Below, one piece after another: positions 53,426-62,158 of a stretch of DNA of 64,000 nucleotides (positions are counted from its first letter, which is position 1; each line of letters begins with the position of its first letter). The notes beneath the pieces were generated by a model. That model was given only the letters and a program-made list of their open reading frames with translations, did no database searches and was not told the origin of the DNA. The DNA comes from Fontibacillus phaseoli (lineage in GTDB: Bacteria > Bacillota > Bacilli > Paenibacillales > Paenibacillaceae): contig NZ_QPJW01000017.1 in NCBI RefSeq assembly GCF_003337355.1, positions 23,404 through 87,403 of the forward strand. The letters are read 5' to 3'. Position numbers and translations under genes: made by a program.

Positions 53426-53522
53426 TAAAGACTCCTCTCCGTCCTAAAAAGACATGCAAAAGTACAAACCCTTCCATATCATAAACCATTTTCATGTAAG
53501 CGGAAACCCATTTCAGAAAATT

Positions 53523-54446
53523 TTAGTGAATTGCATTTTTCTTGAAACGTCCGCCTTTCACATCATGGATATTTCCTACAGCCAAAAATGCATTTTCATC
53601 AAAATGGTTTACAATTTCCTTGAGCTTGGCTTCCTCCAGGCGAGTAACCACGCAAAAAATCACTTTTTTCGGATCGCCGGAAAAACCGCCTTCACCGGAC
53701 AAATAAGTAACGCTGCGACCTAACCGGTTTACAATGGCAGCGCCGATTTCATCGATCTGATCGCTAATGATCCATGCCGATTTCGACTCGTTCAAACCGT
53801 CTACGACGATATCTATCGTCTTAAAAGCGATATAATAGGCCAGCAGGGAGAATAATGCCCGTTCCCATCCGAATACAAATCCAGCGCTCAGCAGAATGAA
53901 AAAGTTAAAGAACATAATAATTTCTCCGACGGAGAACGGGGACTTGCGTGAAATGAGAATGGCCACGATCTCGGTACCGTCCAGCGAACCACCGAACCGG
54001 ATTACAATCCCTGTACCCAAACCGAGCAAAATACCGCCAAATACGAATGCCAACAAAGTATCCGTAACGAACGGATCCACGGGATGAAGCAGGGCTGTGC
54101 CGACAGACATGACCGTAATGCCAACCAGCGTGGATATGGCAAAGGTTTTACCGATTTGCTTGTAACCGACAATCAGAAAAGGGAGGTTAAAGAGGAACAG
54201 AAAAATACCTAACGGTAAATGGGACAAATAGGAGGACATGACAGATATGCCGGTAACCCCGCCGTCCGTAATCTTGTTAGGAACAAGAAACAGCTCAAGA
54301 GCGACAGAAACCAAGATGGCACCGATAACTATAAAGATAAATCTGAGCATAATGCTGCCCAAACTCTTTTTTTTGTGCTGGCGTGGTTCGGTCTTAACAA
54401 AGCTTTCCGGAGAAGGGATGTTAGTTTCTACAAAATTCAATCGCAT
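53523..54446 (-). CDS. YitT family membrane protein
   Basis: 307 residues: five or six helices (DUF161 region, with GGVTGISVMSSYLSHLPLG and GGSLDGTEIVAILISRK) and a C-terminal DUF2179 domain ending EENAFLAVGNIHDVKGGRFKK-like. The family is abundant in Bacillales; its function is not known. The ATG at 54446 has AAAGGA five bases upstream; an ATG at 54482 is less well placed. Confidence 0.87.
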   Translation of the reverse strand: MRLNFVETNIPSPESFVKTEPRQHKKKSLGSIMLRFIFIVIGAILVSVALELFLVPNKITDGGVTGISVMSSYLSHLPLGIFLFLFNLPFLIVGYKQIGKTFAISTLVGITVMSVGTALLHPVDPFVTDTLLAFVFGGILLGLGTGIVIRFGGSLDGTEIVAILISRKSPFSVGEIIMFFNFFILLSAGFVFGWERALFSLLAYYIAFKTIDIVVDGLNESKSAWIISDQIDEIGAAIVNRLGRSVTYLSGEGGFSGDPKKVIFCVVTRLEEAKLKEIVNHFDENAFLAVGNIHDVKGGRFKKNAIH

Positions 54447-54645
54447 CACGATCCTTTCAGAATATGGTTCGTTTTTCTCCATCTCCCCATTTCGCTTTGA
54501 ACATCGGTTATTAAGTTTGCCCTATCTTTATTATGACATTTTATGAGCTTTGTGTCTTGCTTTATTCAAAATTGGTATAATATTAGTCCACATTGCAGGC
54601 AAGCTCCGCTGTTGACCGCCGATTTGCGAGAATTCGAGAGCACAT

Positions 54646-54675
54646 CAAAAAAGCCCGGCATTAATCATACCGGGG
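54646..54675 (-). terminator. Terminator of sspP
   Basis: On minus CCCGG pairs with CCGGG around a short AT loop, followed by TTTTTT. Confidence 0.65.
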
Positions 54676-54728
54676 GATCACAATAAACCGCATTTTATTA
54701 AACAAAAAAAGAAGAGGCGATCAGAGAT

Positions 54729-54875
54729 TCAGCTTCCTTGGGGATTGTTATGGCTTACATGATTCCGGTTTTTTACCTTTTTGGAACCGGAAAGCGGCTC
54801 CGCCCCTCCATGTCCTTGTTCTCTTTGCACATCCGGCTGGGTTCCGGGCGTGATGTACGTTTTCGGTTTGGTCAT
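54729..54875 (-). CDS. sspP: Small acid-soluble spore protein P
   Basis: 48 residues. The block EPLSGSKKVKNRNH is the SspP family hallmark; the N-terminal half is hydrophilic and variable. A minor spore-core protein expressed in the forespore. GGAAGGGGG lies eight bases before the ATG at 54875. An open frame to 54926 is less likely. It is direct evidence that the organism forms spores. Confidence 0.88.
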   Translation of the reverse strand: MTKPKTYITPGTQPDVQREQGHGGAEPLSGSKKVKNRNHVSHNNPQGS

Positions 54876-54980
54876 CAGGGATTCCCCCTTCCAGTGAAAT
54901 GTACCGCTTATGTTAGACTGCAACAATAAAGACTTCTTTATTCAGAGAAACTGTATTGGTCTTATGGCGCCGGATAACGC

Positions 54981-55008
54981 AAAAAAAGAGGACGATGATC
55001 GCCCTCTT
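54981..55008 (-). terminator. Terminator after tRNA-Ser
   Basis: On minus GAGGGCGAT pairs with ATCGTCCTC (one G-U pair), followed by TTTTTTT. Confidence 0.85.
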
Positions 55009-55020
55009 AATGGATATGTA

Positions 55021-55109
55021 TGGCGGAGAGGATGGGATTCGAACCCATGTGGGCTTGCACCCTAACGGTTTTCAAGACCGCCCCGTTATGACCGCTTCGG
55101 TACCTCTCC
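55021..55109 (-). tRNA. tRNA-Ser (anticodon TGA)
   Basis: Acceptor GGAGAGG/CCTCTCC, encoded GCCA end, anticodon stem-loop CGGTCTTGAAAACCG with anticodon TGA, long variable arm typical of serine tRNA, and T-arm with GGTTCGAATCC. It stands directly downstream of serS, as in B. subtilis. Confidence 0.95.
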
Positions 55110-55170
55110 AAAGATGAATCTGATTCGCGTAACAAATCAGATTCTATCACAGACAAGAAATGTAATCAAG

Positions 55171-56454
55171 TTATTTTCGCTTGGCAATTACTTGCAAATT
55201 GCCCATATATGGACGCAGCACTTCCGGAATTTCCACACTGCCGTCTTCGAGTTGATAATTTTCTAAAATGGCAGCTACCGTACGGCCTACGGCAAGCCCC
55301 GATCCATTTAGCGTATGCACGAATTCCGGCTTGGATTTCGGCTCGGGACGGAAGCGGATGTTCGCTCGGCGGGCCTGGAAATCCTCTACGTTCGAGCACG
55401 AAGAGATTTCACGGTAAACGCCGCTCTCCGGCAGCCAAACCTCGAGGTCGTAGGTTTTTGCGGCCGTAAAGCCAAGATCGCCCGTACACAGCGCCAGCAC
55501 ACGGTATGGCAGATTCAGCAATTGCAATACCCGCTCCGCGTCAGCTGTCATCTTTTCCAACTCGTCATACGAGGTCTCGGGATGAACGATTTTGATCATC
55601 TCGACTTTGTTGAACTGGTGCTGACGGATCAGCCCCCGCGTATCGCGGCCTGCCGCACCGGCTTCGGAACGGAAGCAGGAACTGTAAGCTACATAATTAT
55701 GCGGCAAATCTTCCGCAGCCAAAATCTCGTCACGATGATAGTTCGTAACAGGGACCTCAGCGGTTGGGATCAGATAATAGTCACTCTCGGTCAGTTTAAA
55801 CAAATCTTCCTCAAACTTTGGCAACTGGCCTGTTCCATACAGGCTGTCCCGGTTCACGATATATGGAGGCAGCATTTCCTCATATCCATGCTCGGTGCTG
55901 TGCAGGTCCATCATGAAACTGATGAGAGCCCGCTCCAGCCGCGCTCCCAGTCCCTTGTAAAAAGTAAACCGCGAGCCCGTAACCTTGGCACCGGCTTCAA
56001 AATCCAGAATGCCCAGTTCACCGGCAATGTCCCAATGCGCTTTTGGCGTAAAGTTAAACGTTCTTGGCTCACTCCAACGGCGAACCTCCACATTCTCTTC
56101 CTCCGAGGCGCCCACAGGTACAGTGCTGCTAGGAATGTTCGGAATATTCAGCGTCAATTCATCGATTTTTGCCTCAAGCTCACGGACTTCATCGTCCAAT
56201 TGCTTAATCCGGTCGCCTACCTCACGCATCTCTGTGATCAGTTCATCGGCGTTTTCCTTGTTTTTCTTCCGCTGGGCCACTTCAGCCGACACGGTATTGC
56301 GGCGGTTTTTAAGACTCTCGCTCTCTTGAAGCAACTCCCGGCGTTTTTCGTCCAGCTCCGGAAAATTCGAGATCAGAGCAAGCGATTTTCCCCGGTTCTT
56401 CAGCGCCTCTTCGACACGCGCATAATCATTTCGCAATATTTTAACATCCAACAT
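55171..56454 (-). CDS. serS: Seryl-tRNA synthetase
   Basis: 427-residue class II synthetase. The N-terminal long coiled-coil arm (about 25-100) binds the tRNA-Ser variable arm. Motif 2 is FRSEAGAAGRDTRGLIRQHQF, and motif 3 contains NGSGLAVGRTVAAILENYQ. AGGAGGG precedes the ATG. The upstream leader is structured (56475-56525), with no recognisable T-box. Confidence 0.96.
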   Translation of the reverse strand: MLDVKILRNDYARVEEALKNRGKSLALISNFPELDEKRRELLQESESLKNRRNTVSAEVAQRKKNKENADELITEMREVGDRIKQLDDEVRELEAKIDELTLNIPNIPSSTVPVGASEEENVEVRRWSEPRTFNFTPKAHWDIAGELGILDFEAGAKVTGSRFTFYKGLGARLERALISFMMDLHSTEHGYEEMLPPYIVNRDSLYGTGQLPKFEEDLFKLTESDYYLIPTAEVPVTNYHRDEILAAEDLPHNYVAYSSCFRSEAGAAGRDTRGLIRQHQFNKVEMIKIVHPETSYDELEKMTADAERVLQLLNLPYRVLALCTGDLGFTAAKTYDLEVWLPESGVYREISSCSNVEDFQARRANIRFRPEPKSKPEFVHTLNGSGLAVGRTVAAILENYQLEDGSVEIPEVLRPYMGNLQVIAKRK

Positions 56455-56474
56455 GGGTATTCCCTCCTAGAATC

Positions 56475-56525
56475 ATCCCGTGGCAGCCGTGCCGGCTCAT
56501 GAAGCTTGACCATGACCCCCGGGAT
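56475..56525 (-). promoter_or_regulatory. Structured serS leader
   Basis: ATCCCG (56520-56525) pairs with CGGGAT (56475-56480) and encloses two hairpins: CATG/CATG (56498-56501 with 56511-56514) and AGCCG/CGGCT (56485-56489 with 56493-56497). The junction ends about ten bases before the serS ribosome site. The role is unknown. Confidence 0.4.
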
Positions 56526-56554
56526 CGCCGGAAAACTTATCTTCCTATTAGAAA

Positions 56555-56588
56555 GAAAACAACCTTAACCCTTGGATAAGAGTCAAGG
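56555..56588 (-). terminator. Terminator after pdxT
   Basis: On minus CCTTGACTC pairs with GGGTTAAGG (one mismatch), followed by TTGTTTTCTTT. Confidence 0.65.
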
Positions 56589-56602
56589 TGTCTCTTATGG
56601 CC

Positions 56603-57187
56603 TTACTTTACGGCCGCATCATTACTCTTAATCATTTCTAAAAAGTAGGCATGCAGCGAATAATCGTCCGTCAACTCCGGATGAAAGGATGAAACAAGCA
56701 AGTGCCCTTGGCGGGCTGTTACGATCTCATCCTTATAAGTCGACAACACTTCGACGCCTTCGCCGACCCCCGTGATGAGCGGGGCACGGATAAATACGGC
56801 GCGCAGCGGTTCGCTAAGCCCTTTCACCTCAAGATCGGTCTCAAAGCTCTCCCGCTGGCGTCCAAATGCGTTGCGGGAAACCTTGATATCCATCAACCCG
56901 AGGTGGGCTTCTTCTCCGCCTTCAATTCCCTTGGCCATGACGATCAGTCCGGCACAAGTTCCAAAGACCGGCTTGCCATGGCTGGCGAAGGCACGGATAG
57001 CATCGATAAACTCATATTTCCGCATCAGTTTCCCGATGGTCGTGCTTTCCCCGCCGGGAATAATCAAGCCGTCAAGCTCATCCAGCTGTCCGGCATGCTT
57101 TACGGTGACGCCTTCGGCCCCAGCGCTCTCAATGCTTCGTATATGCTCCGCTACAGCGCCCTGCAGCGCCAATACGCCTACCTTCAT
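56603..57187 (-). CDS. pdxT: PLP synthase glutaminase subunit
   Basis: 194 residues. Supplies ammonia from glutamine to PdxS. Class I amidotransferase triad: Cys in FGTCAGLIVMA, His and Glu in SSFHPELTDD; GGESTTIG loop present. It is 73 bases downstream of pdxS. Confidence 0.96.
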   Translation of the reverse strand: MKVGVLALQGAVAEHIRSIESAGAEGVTVKHAGQLDELDGLIIPGGESTTIGKLMRKYEFIDAIRAFASHGKPVFGTCAGLIVMAKGIEGGEEAHLGLMDIKVSRNAFGRQRESFETDLEVKGLSEPLRAVFIRAPLITGVGEGVEVLSTYKDEIVTARQGHLLVSSFHPELTDDYSLHAYFLEMIKSNDAAVK

Positions 57188-57260
57188 CGTCTACCCTTCT
57201 TTCCCCATGCCCAGCTGTCTGTACTTGTATTAAGGCATTGCAGCCTGTCTCAACCGATGC

Positions 57261-58142
57261 TTACCAGCCGCGATCTGACATCCGCTCGGCGGCGGTCAAC
57301 TTCGAAATTTCGATGCCTTTCATCGGCGTACCCAAATTTTTGGACACTTCGGCAATCAGTTTATAATCGGTATAATGCGTTGTAGCTTCCACGATCGCAC
57401 GGGCGAATTTTTCCGGGCTATCGGATTTGAAAATCCCGGAACCTACAAATACGCCGTCCGCTCCAAGATGCATCATCAGGGCAGCATCCGCCGGCGTCGC
57501 GACCCCGCCCGCCGCAAAATTGACGACCGGCAACTTGCCGTTCTCGTGCACTTCTAGCAGCAGATCATAGGCTACGCCCAGGTTTTTGGCTTCCGCGTAC
57601 AGTTCGTCCTTCGACATGTTCTGCACCTTGCGGAGTTGGCTATTGATCAAACGCATGTGACGAACCGCTTCAACAATATTTCCCGTTCCAGGCTCGCCCT
57701 TGGTACGGATCATGGATGCGCCCTCGCTGATCCGGCGCAACGCTTCGCCGAGGTCCTTCGCTCCGCATACGAAAGGGACGGTAAAATCACGTTTATCGAT
57801 ATGGAACACTTCATCTGCGGGGGTCAAGACTTCGCTCTCATCCAGATAGTCTACCCCGAGAGATTCCAGAACTTTCGCTTCGACATAATGCCCGATCCGC
57901 GCTTTGGCCATCACGGGAATGGATACAACCTTCATAACCTCTTCGACAATTGTAGGGTCCGCCATGCGGGCTACGCCGCCTGCTGCACGAATATCTGAAG
58001 GAACCCGTTCCAAAGCCATAACGGCGGTCGCCCCGGCCGCTTCGGCGATTTTTGCTTGTTCGGCATTCATAACGTCCATGATTACGCCGCCTTTTTGCAT
58101 CTCAGCCATGCCTCTTTTTACTCGCGATGTTCCTGTTTCCAT
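57261..58142 (-). CDS. pdxS: PLP synthase lyase subunit
   Basis: 293 residues. Builds pyridoxal 5'-phosphate from ribose 5-phosphate, glyceraldehyde 3-phosphate and ammonia. TIM barrel with GGVIMDV near the start, VPSDIRAAGGVARMADP, the RTKGEPGTGN loop and NFAAGGVATPADAALMM. Twelve subunits pair with PdxT. Confidence 0.97.
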   Translation of the reverse strand: METGTSRVKRGMAEMQKGGVIMDVMNAEQAKIAEAAGATAVMALERVPSDIRAAGGVARMADPTIVEEVMKVVSIPVMAKARIGHYVEAKVLESLGVDYLDESEVLTPADEVFHIDKRDFTVPFVCGAKDLGEALRRISEGASMIRTKGEPGTGNIVEAVRHMRLINSQLRKVQNMSKDELYAEAKNLGVAYDLLLEVHENGKLPVVNFAAGGVATPADAALMMHLGADGVFVGSGIFKSDSPEKFARAIVEATTHYTDYKLIAEVSKNLGTPMKGIEISKLTAAERMSDRGW

Positions 58143-58174
58143 GTCCCTGCCTCCCGATAATAATCTAACTTGAT

Positions 58175-58203
58175 ATTTTACAATATTGTCCTTAAATATA
58201 CAA
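58175..58203 (-). promoter_or_regulatory. pdxST promoter
   Basis: On minus TTGTAT (58198-58203), a 17-base spacer and TAAAAT (58175-58180), about 33 bases before the pdxS start. Confidence 0.6.
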
Positions 58204-58228
58204 CTCGTATGCTCGGGATTGATCCTTG

Positions 58229-59632
58229 CTAGAAGAGGTTTTTAATGCCGTTGAACAAATCCCGGAAGAAATCTCCGATCGCACGCATCAGCAGTTTGAA
58301 CCATCCGGCTTTCTCGACATCCTCGGTTGTGATCAGGTTCACCTTTTTCTCCAGCGTCTGATTCATTCCGTCAGGCTTGAACGAGTACGTCACCGTCCCT
58401 ACCTTGGTTCCTTGTTTTAACGGCGCCGTCAGGGTTTCACTCGTCAACTCTACTTTGGCTTGAACCGTGCTCACGTCTGCGCCTTTAGGAATTACAAAAC
58501 TTACTCCCTCATCGCTAACGACGGGCACGGAAGTATTTTTGGCTTTATTGACCGTTACGGTCTCGGTACCGGCTACCGTTGATTTCGGAGGAATGATTTG
58601 CTTCGCCTCAAAGTTATTGAAGCCGTAGTCCAGAACCTTACGGGTTTCTACAAAACGGGCCTTATCTGTGGCTGTTCCCATAACTACGCTAATTAAACGC
58701 ATGCCGTTTCGTTCGGCCGTACCGGTGAAGCAATTGCCTGCGTTGCTCGTATGGCCCGTCTTAAGACCGTCGAGTCCTTCGTAAGCAAACTGCTTAAAGT
58801 TCGTTACATTCTTATTCGCTTCAAGCATCCAGTTATAGTTTACGATCGGTTTGGCATCGCGCTCCCGGAATTGATAGGTTTGAAGCGACGTAAAATCGGA
58901 AAAATCCGGGTGGTCCGTTACGATATACTTGGCAAGGATGGCCGCGTCCATTGCCGACATGACCGTTTCTTGGCCACCCGGCGTCTGAAATCCTTCCGGC
59001 ATATCCTTGATATCCAAGCCGGTCGAGTTCGCGAAATGCGCGGTTTTCATGCCCATCCGTTGGGCTTCGTCATTCATCATCTTTACAAACGCCTGCTCCG
59101 AACCGGCCACATACTCAGCCAAGGCTACGGTAGCGTCATTGGCGGAACCGACCGCCATGGCGATGTACAACTCTTTTATAGTATGTTGATCCCCTTCCGC
59201 AAGAAAAATCCGGGAACCGATTGTTTTAGCTGCATTCTTTTGGACAGTCACTACATCATCCCATCCGAATTTCCCCTGCTTGACGAGATCCGCCACGATA
59301 TATTCCGTCATCATTTTCGTCATGCTTGCCGGAGGCAAGGGCTCGTCACCATTAATGTTAAGAAGGACCTGTCCCGATACCGGCTCCAGCAAAATAGCCG
59401 AGCTTACTTTCAGATCGAGTTCTTTAGCGGTAGGGATTTTAACGGCTCCCGTTTGCTGGGATGCAGGTTTGGTTGAAGTTGTCGTAGACTTCGTTTGCTC
59501 CCCCTCCGCCAGCGCCAGCGCCGGAACCAGAGAGAAGCACAGCATATTCAGCAACAGAACGGAAGCCACGCCTTTGCGGAGGTAATTCCGTTTTGATTTT
59601 GAAGTTGTGCGTTGTTTTTTCTTCAGTTTCAA
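58229..59632 (-). CDS. dacA: D-alanyl-D-alanine carboxypeptidase (PBP5-like)
   Basis: About 467 residues. Trims terminal D-Ala from peptidoglycan stems. The signal peptide (VASVLLLNMLCFSLVPALALA) follows a basic head. Active site motifs are SMTK, SAND and KTGHTS in normal order, with a C-terminal beta domain and an amphipathic membrane anchor (WFKLLMRAIGDFFRDLFNGIKN). TTG at 59632 was chosen for AGAGGAG 11 bases upstream; the ATG codons at 59653 and 59665 lack a ribosome site. Gene order guaB-dacA-pdxST matches B. subtilis. Confidence 0.92.
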   Translation of the reverse strand: MKLKKKQRTTSKSKRNYLRKGVASVLLLNMLCFSLVPALALAEGEQTKSTTTSTKPASQQTGAVKIPTAKELDLKVSSAILLEPVSGQVLLNINGDEPLPPASMTKMMTEYIVADLVKQGKFGWDDVVTVQKNAAKTIGSRIFLAEGDQHTIKELYIAMAVGSANDATVALAEYVAGSEQAFVKMMNDEAQRMGMKTAHFANSTGLDIKDMPEGFQTPGGQETVMSAMDAAILAKYIVTDHPDFSDFTSLQTYQFRERDAKPIVNYNWMLEANKNVTNFKQFAYEGLDGLKTGHTSNAGNCFTGTAERNGMRLISVVMGTATDKARFVETRKVLDYGFNNFEAKQIIPPKSTVAGTETVTVNKAKNTSVPVVSDEGVSFVIPKGADVSTVQAKVELTSETLTAPLKQGTKVGTVTYSFKPDGMNQTLEKKVNLITTEDVEKAGWFKLLMRAIGDFFRDLFNGIKNLF

Positions 59633-59696
59633 TGTTCTTAAAGCTCCTCTCATATTCTCGTTCATTTGCTTTATCTATTCTATCACAGGGCCTACT

Positions 59697-59734
59697 GCAA
59701 AAAAAGACAAGCAGGGTGATTTCCACCCTGCTTG
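59697..59734 (-). terminator. Terminator of guaB
   Basis: On minus CAAGCAGGGTG pairs with CACCCTGCTTG around a five-base loop, followed by TCTTTTTTT. Confidence 0.9.
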
Positions 59735-59763
59735 AATTGGTATATGTTGGGCGCCGCTTCTTC

Positions 59764-61221
59764 TTAGAGAGAATAGTTCGGAGCTTCCTTCGTAATTTGT
59801 ACGTCATGCGGATGGCTTTCCCGAAGTCCAGCCCCGGTAATCCGGACAAACTGCGTATCATTGCGCAACTCGTCCAAAGTTTTAGTTCCGCAATATCCCA
59901 TGCCGGAACGCAATCCGCCGATCAATTGGGTAATGGTATCGGAGAGCGGCCCTTTGTACGCCACACGTCCTTCGATCCCTTCCGGAACAAGCTTCTTATC
60001 GTCATCCTGGAAGTACCGGTCCTTGCTGCCTTGCTTCATGGCAGCCAGGGAACCCATCCCTCTATATACTTTATAGCGGCGGCCTTGATAAATTTCCGAG
60101 TCCCCGGGGCTTTCCTCGGTACCCGCAAACAAGCTGCCCAGCATGACCGCATGGGCACCGGCGGCGATTGCCTTCGTAATTTCACCGGAGTATTTAATGC
60201 CGCCATCCGCGATAATCGGCACCCCGTATTCACGGGCTACCGTTGCGCAATCATATACGGCCGTAATTTGCGGAACGCCGATCCCGGCAATAACGCGGGT
60301 CGTACAAATCGAACCCGGTCCGATCCCGACTTTCACGACCGAAGCTCCCGCTTCGATCAAAGCACGGGTTGCTTCCCCGGTCGCCACATTGCCAGCAATA
60401 ATTGTGAGCTCCGGGTAACGTTTACGCAGTTCGGCAACAGCTTCCAGAATATTAATATGATGTCCGTGAGCCGAATCTACCGTAATCACGTCTACACCGG
60501 CGTTTACCAATGCTTCCGTCCGTTCAAAAGTATCTTTGGAAATCCCGACAGCCGCACCCACAAGCAATCTGCCTTGGGCATCCTTGGCTGCGTTAGGGAA
60601 TTGAATGGCTTTTTCGATATCTTTAATAGTGATAAGGCCTTTTAGTACATTACTTTCATCCACCAAAGGCAGTTTCTCGATTTTGTGTTTTTGAAGAATC
60701 ACTTCGGCTTCCTGCAGGGTTGTCCCAACCGATGCGGTAACCAGGTTTTCGTGAGTCATGACCTCGCTGATTTTGATGCTGTAATCATGTACAAAACGCA
60801 AGTCGCGGTTGGTCAAAATCCCGATCAGTTTATTCTCCTCATCCACGATCGGTACACCGGAGATCCGGAATTTACCCATTACGACTTCAGCATCGGAGAC
60901 AAGGTGGTCAGCCGACAGAGAGAACGGATTCGTAATAACGCCGCTTTCCGAACGCTTCACCCGATCCACTTCTTCCGCTTGTTGCTCAATCGGCATATTT
61001 TTGTGAATAATCCCGATACCGCCTTCACGTGCCATAGCAATCGCCAGGGCCGCTTCCGTTACCGTATCCATCCCTGCGCTGATCAATGGCAGATTCAGCT
61101 TCACTTTGTCGCTCAGTCTCGTGGACACGTCCACCTCTTTTGGCAATACTTCCGACTTGCGGGGAACGAGCAATACATCGTCAAATGTAAGGCCTTCCTT
61201 GTCAAATTTACTTTCCCACAC
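59764..61221 (-). CDS. guaB: IMP dehydrogenase
   Basis: 485 residues. Oxidises IMP to XMP with NAD, the first step to GMP. TIM barrel interrupted by a CBS-domain pair (about 95-210). Catalytic Cys in GIGPGSICTTRVIAG; IMP-binding GGIKYSGEI; C-terminal flap GVEGRVAYKGPL-like. GTG start, with AAGGAGG ten bases upstream. Confidence 0.97.
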   Translation of the reverse strand: MWESKFDKEGLTFDDVLLVPRKSEVLPKEVDVSTRLSDKVKLNLPLISAGMDTVTEAALAIAMAREGGIGIIHKNMPIEQQAEEVDRVKRSESGVITNPFSLSADHLVSDAEVVMGKFRISGVPIVDEENKLIGILTNRDLRFVHDYSIKISEVMTHENLVTASVGTTLQEAEVILQKHKIEKLPLVDESNVLKGLITIKDIEKAIQFPNAAKDAQGRLLVGAAVGISKDTFERTEALVNAGVDVITVDSAHGHHINILEAVAELRKRYPELTIIAGNVATGEATRALIEAGASVVKVGIGPGSICTTRVIAGIGVPQITAVYDCATVAREYGVPIIADGGIKYSGEITKAIAAGAHAVMLGSLFAGTEESPGDSEIYQGRRYKVYRGMGSLAAMKQGSKDRYFQDDDKKLVPEGIEGRVAYKGPLSDTITQLIGGLRSGMGYCGTKTLDELRNDTQFVRITGAGLRESHPHDVQITKEAPNYSL

Positions 61222-61312
61222 CTTTGGTTTTCCTCCTTGTTTTTGATCGGGTCCGGTCTATTTCCCTTATAAATCAAGGCCGAATTCATACTTACGAAAA
61301 TATATTATTGCC

Positions 61313-61341
61313 ATCTTAGCAAAGGGCCTATGGGCTGTCAA
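61313..61341 (-). promoter_or_regulatory. guaB promoter
   Basis: On minus TTGACA (61336-61341), a 17-base spacer and TAAGAT (61313-61318). The leader of about 85 bases shows no recognisable purine riboswitch. Confidence 0.65.
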
Positions 61342-61485
61342 GGATAAGCGTGTGGAAAAACCAATCGCCTTTTCAGTGCGAACGAATGTCTTTGGGACAT
61401 GTACAACATAGGTTACAACGCGGATTTATTTGAAAATATTACTTCCCTAAACCGTCACGTTCCATTCTTGCCGATTTGGTTGAAC

Positions 61486-61522
61486 ACACAAAAACCGCCG
61501 TCCTTAAGGACAACGGTTTTTG
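61486..61522. terminator. Terminator of clpP
   Basis: AAAACCG and GTCC pair with GGAC and CGGTTTT around TTAA. T runs follow on both strands. Apart from this and the guaB promoter, 61222-61544 shows nothing. Confidence 0.85.
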
Positions 61523-61544
61523 TTGTGGACACAGGCTGGCTCGC

Positions 61545-62141
61545 TTATTTCACAGCTCTTGAGCTATAAATTACCTGGTCGAGAATCCCATAGTCTTTCG
61601 CTTCTTCGGCGGACAAAAAATAATCGCGGTCCATATCCCGTGCAATCCGCTCGATTGGCTGCCCGGTTCGTTCCGCGGCGATTTCATTCAGCCGCTCTCT
61701 TATCCGGATAATCCGTTTGGCGCTGATTTCGATGTCGCTGGCCTGGCCCTGAGTTCCTCCATGCGGCTGGTGAATCATAATTTCGCTGTTCGGCAGTGCA
61801 AATCGCTTCCCCTTTGCTCCGGACATCAACAGCATTGCCGCAAACGAGGCGGCCATACCGGAGCAGATGGTTTGAACATCCGGTTTAACATATTGCATCG
61901 TATCGTAAATCGCAAAGCCTGCCGAAGTCGAACCACCCGGACTGTTAATGTAAAAGTGGATATCCTTTTCAGAATCCTCCGCGGCAAGTAACAACATTTG
62001 CGCTGTAATGCTGTTCGCAACCTGATCATCGATGGCCGAGCCCAGAAATACGATCCTGTCTTTCAACAAACGCGAGTAAATGTCATAGGACCGTTCCCCG
62101 TGTCCGGTTTGCTCAATTACATATGGAATTACTGTACTCAT
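61545..62141 (-). CDS. clpP: ATP-dependent Clp protease proteolytic subunit
   Basis: 198 residues. Barrel-forming serine peptidase that works with ClpX/ClpC-type unfoldases. Catalytic Ser in CSGMAASFAAMLL, His in MIHQPHGG, Asp downstream in the ARDMDRDYF region. Starts 17 bases after the sigma-factor gene, and no CtsR-type repeats are visible. Its site by the rRNA operon is unusual, so it may be a second clpP. Confidence 0.94.
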   Translation of the reverse strand: MSTVIPYVIEQTGHGERSYDIYSRLLKDRIVFLGSAIDDQVANSITAQMLLLAAEDSEKDIHFYINSPGGSTSAGFAIYDTMQYVKPDVQTICSGMAASFAAMLLMSGAKGKRFALPNSEIMIHQPHGGTQGQASDIEISAKRIIRIRERLNEIAAERTGQPIERIARDMDRDYFLSAEEAKDYGILDQVIYSSRAVK

Positions 62142-62158
62142 ACAAACACCTCCATTGA

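Noticed and set aside
55315..56502. A 395-codon plus-strand frame opposite serS
   Set aside because: Antisense shadow of serS without a ribosome site.
56455..56602. T-box leader for serS
   Set aside because: Too short after the pdxT terminator, and no T-box consensus is visible.
61222..61306. Purine riboswitch in the guaB leader
   Set aside because: The conserved TATA/ATA-GG core of the purine aptamer was not found.
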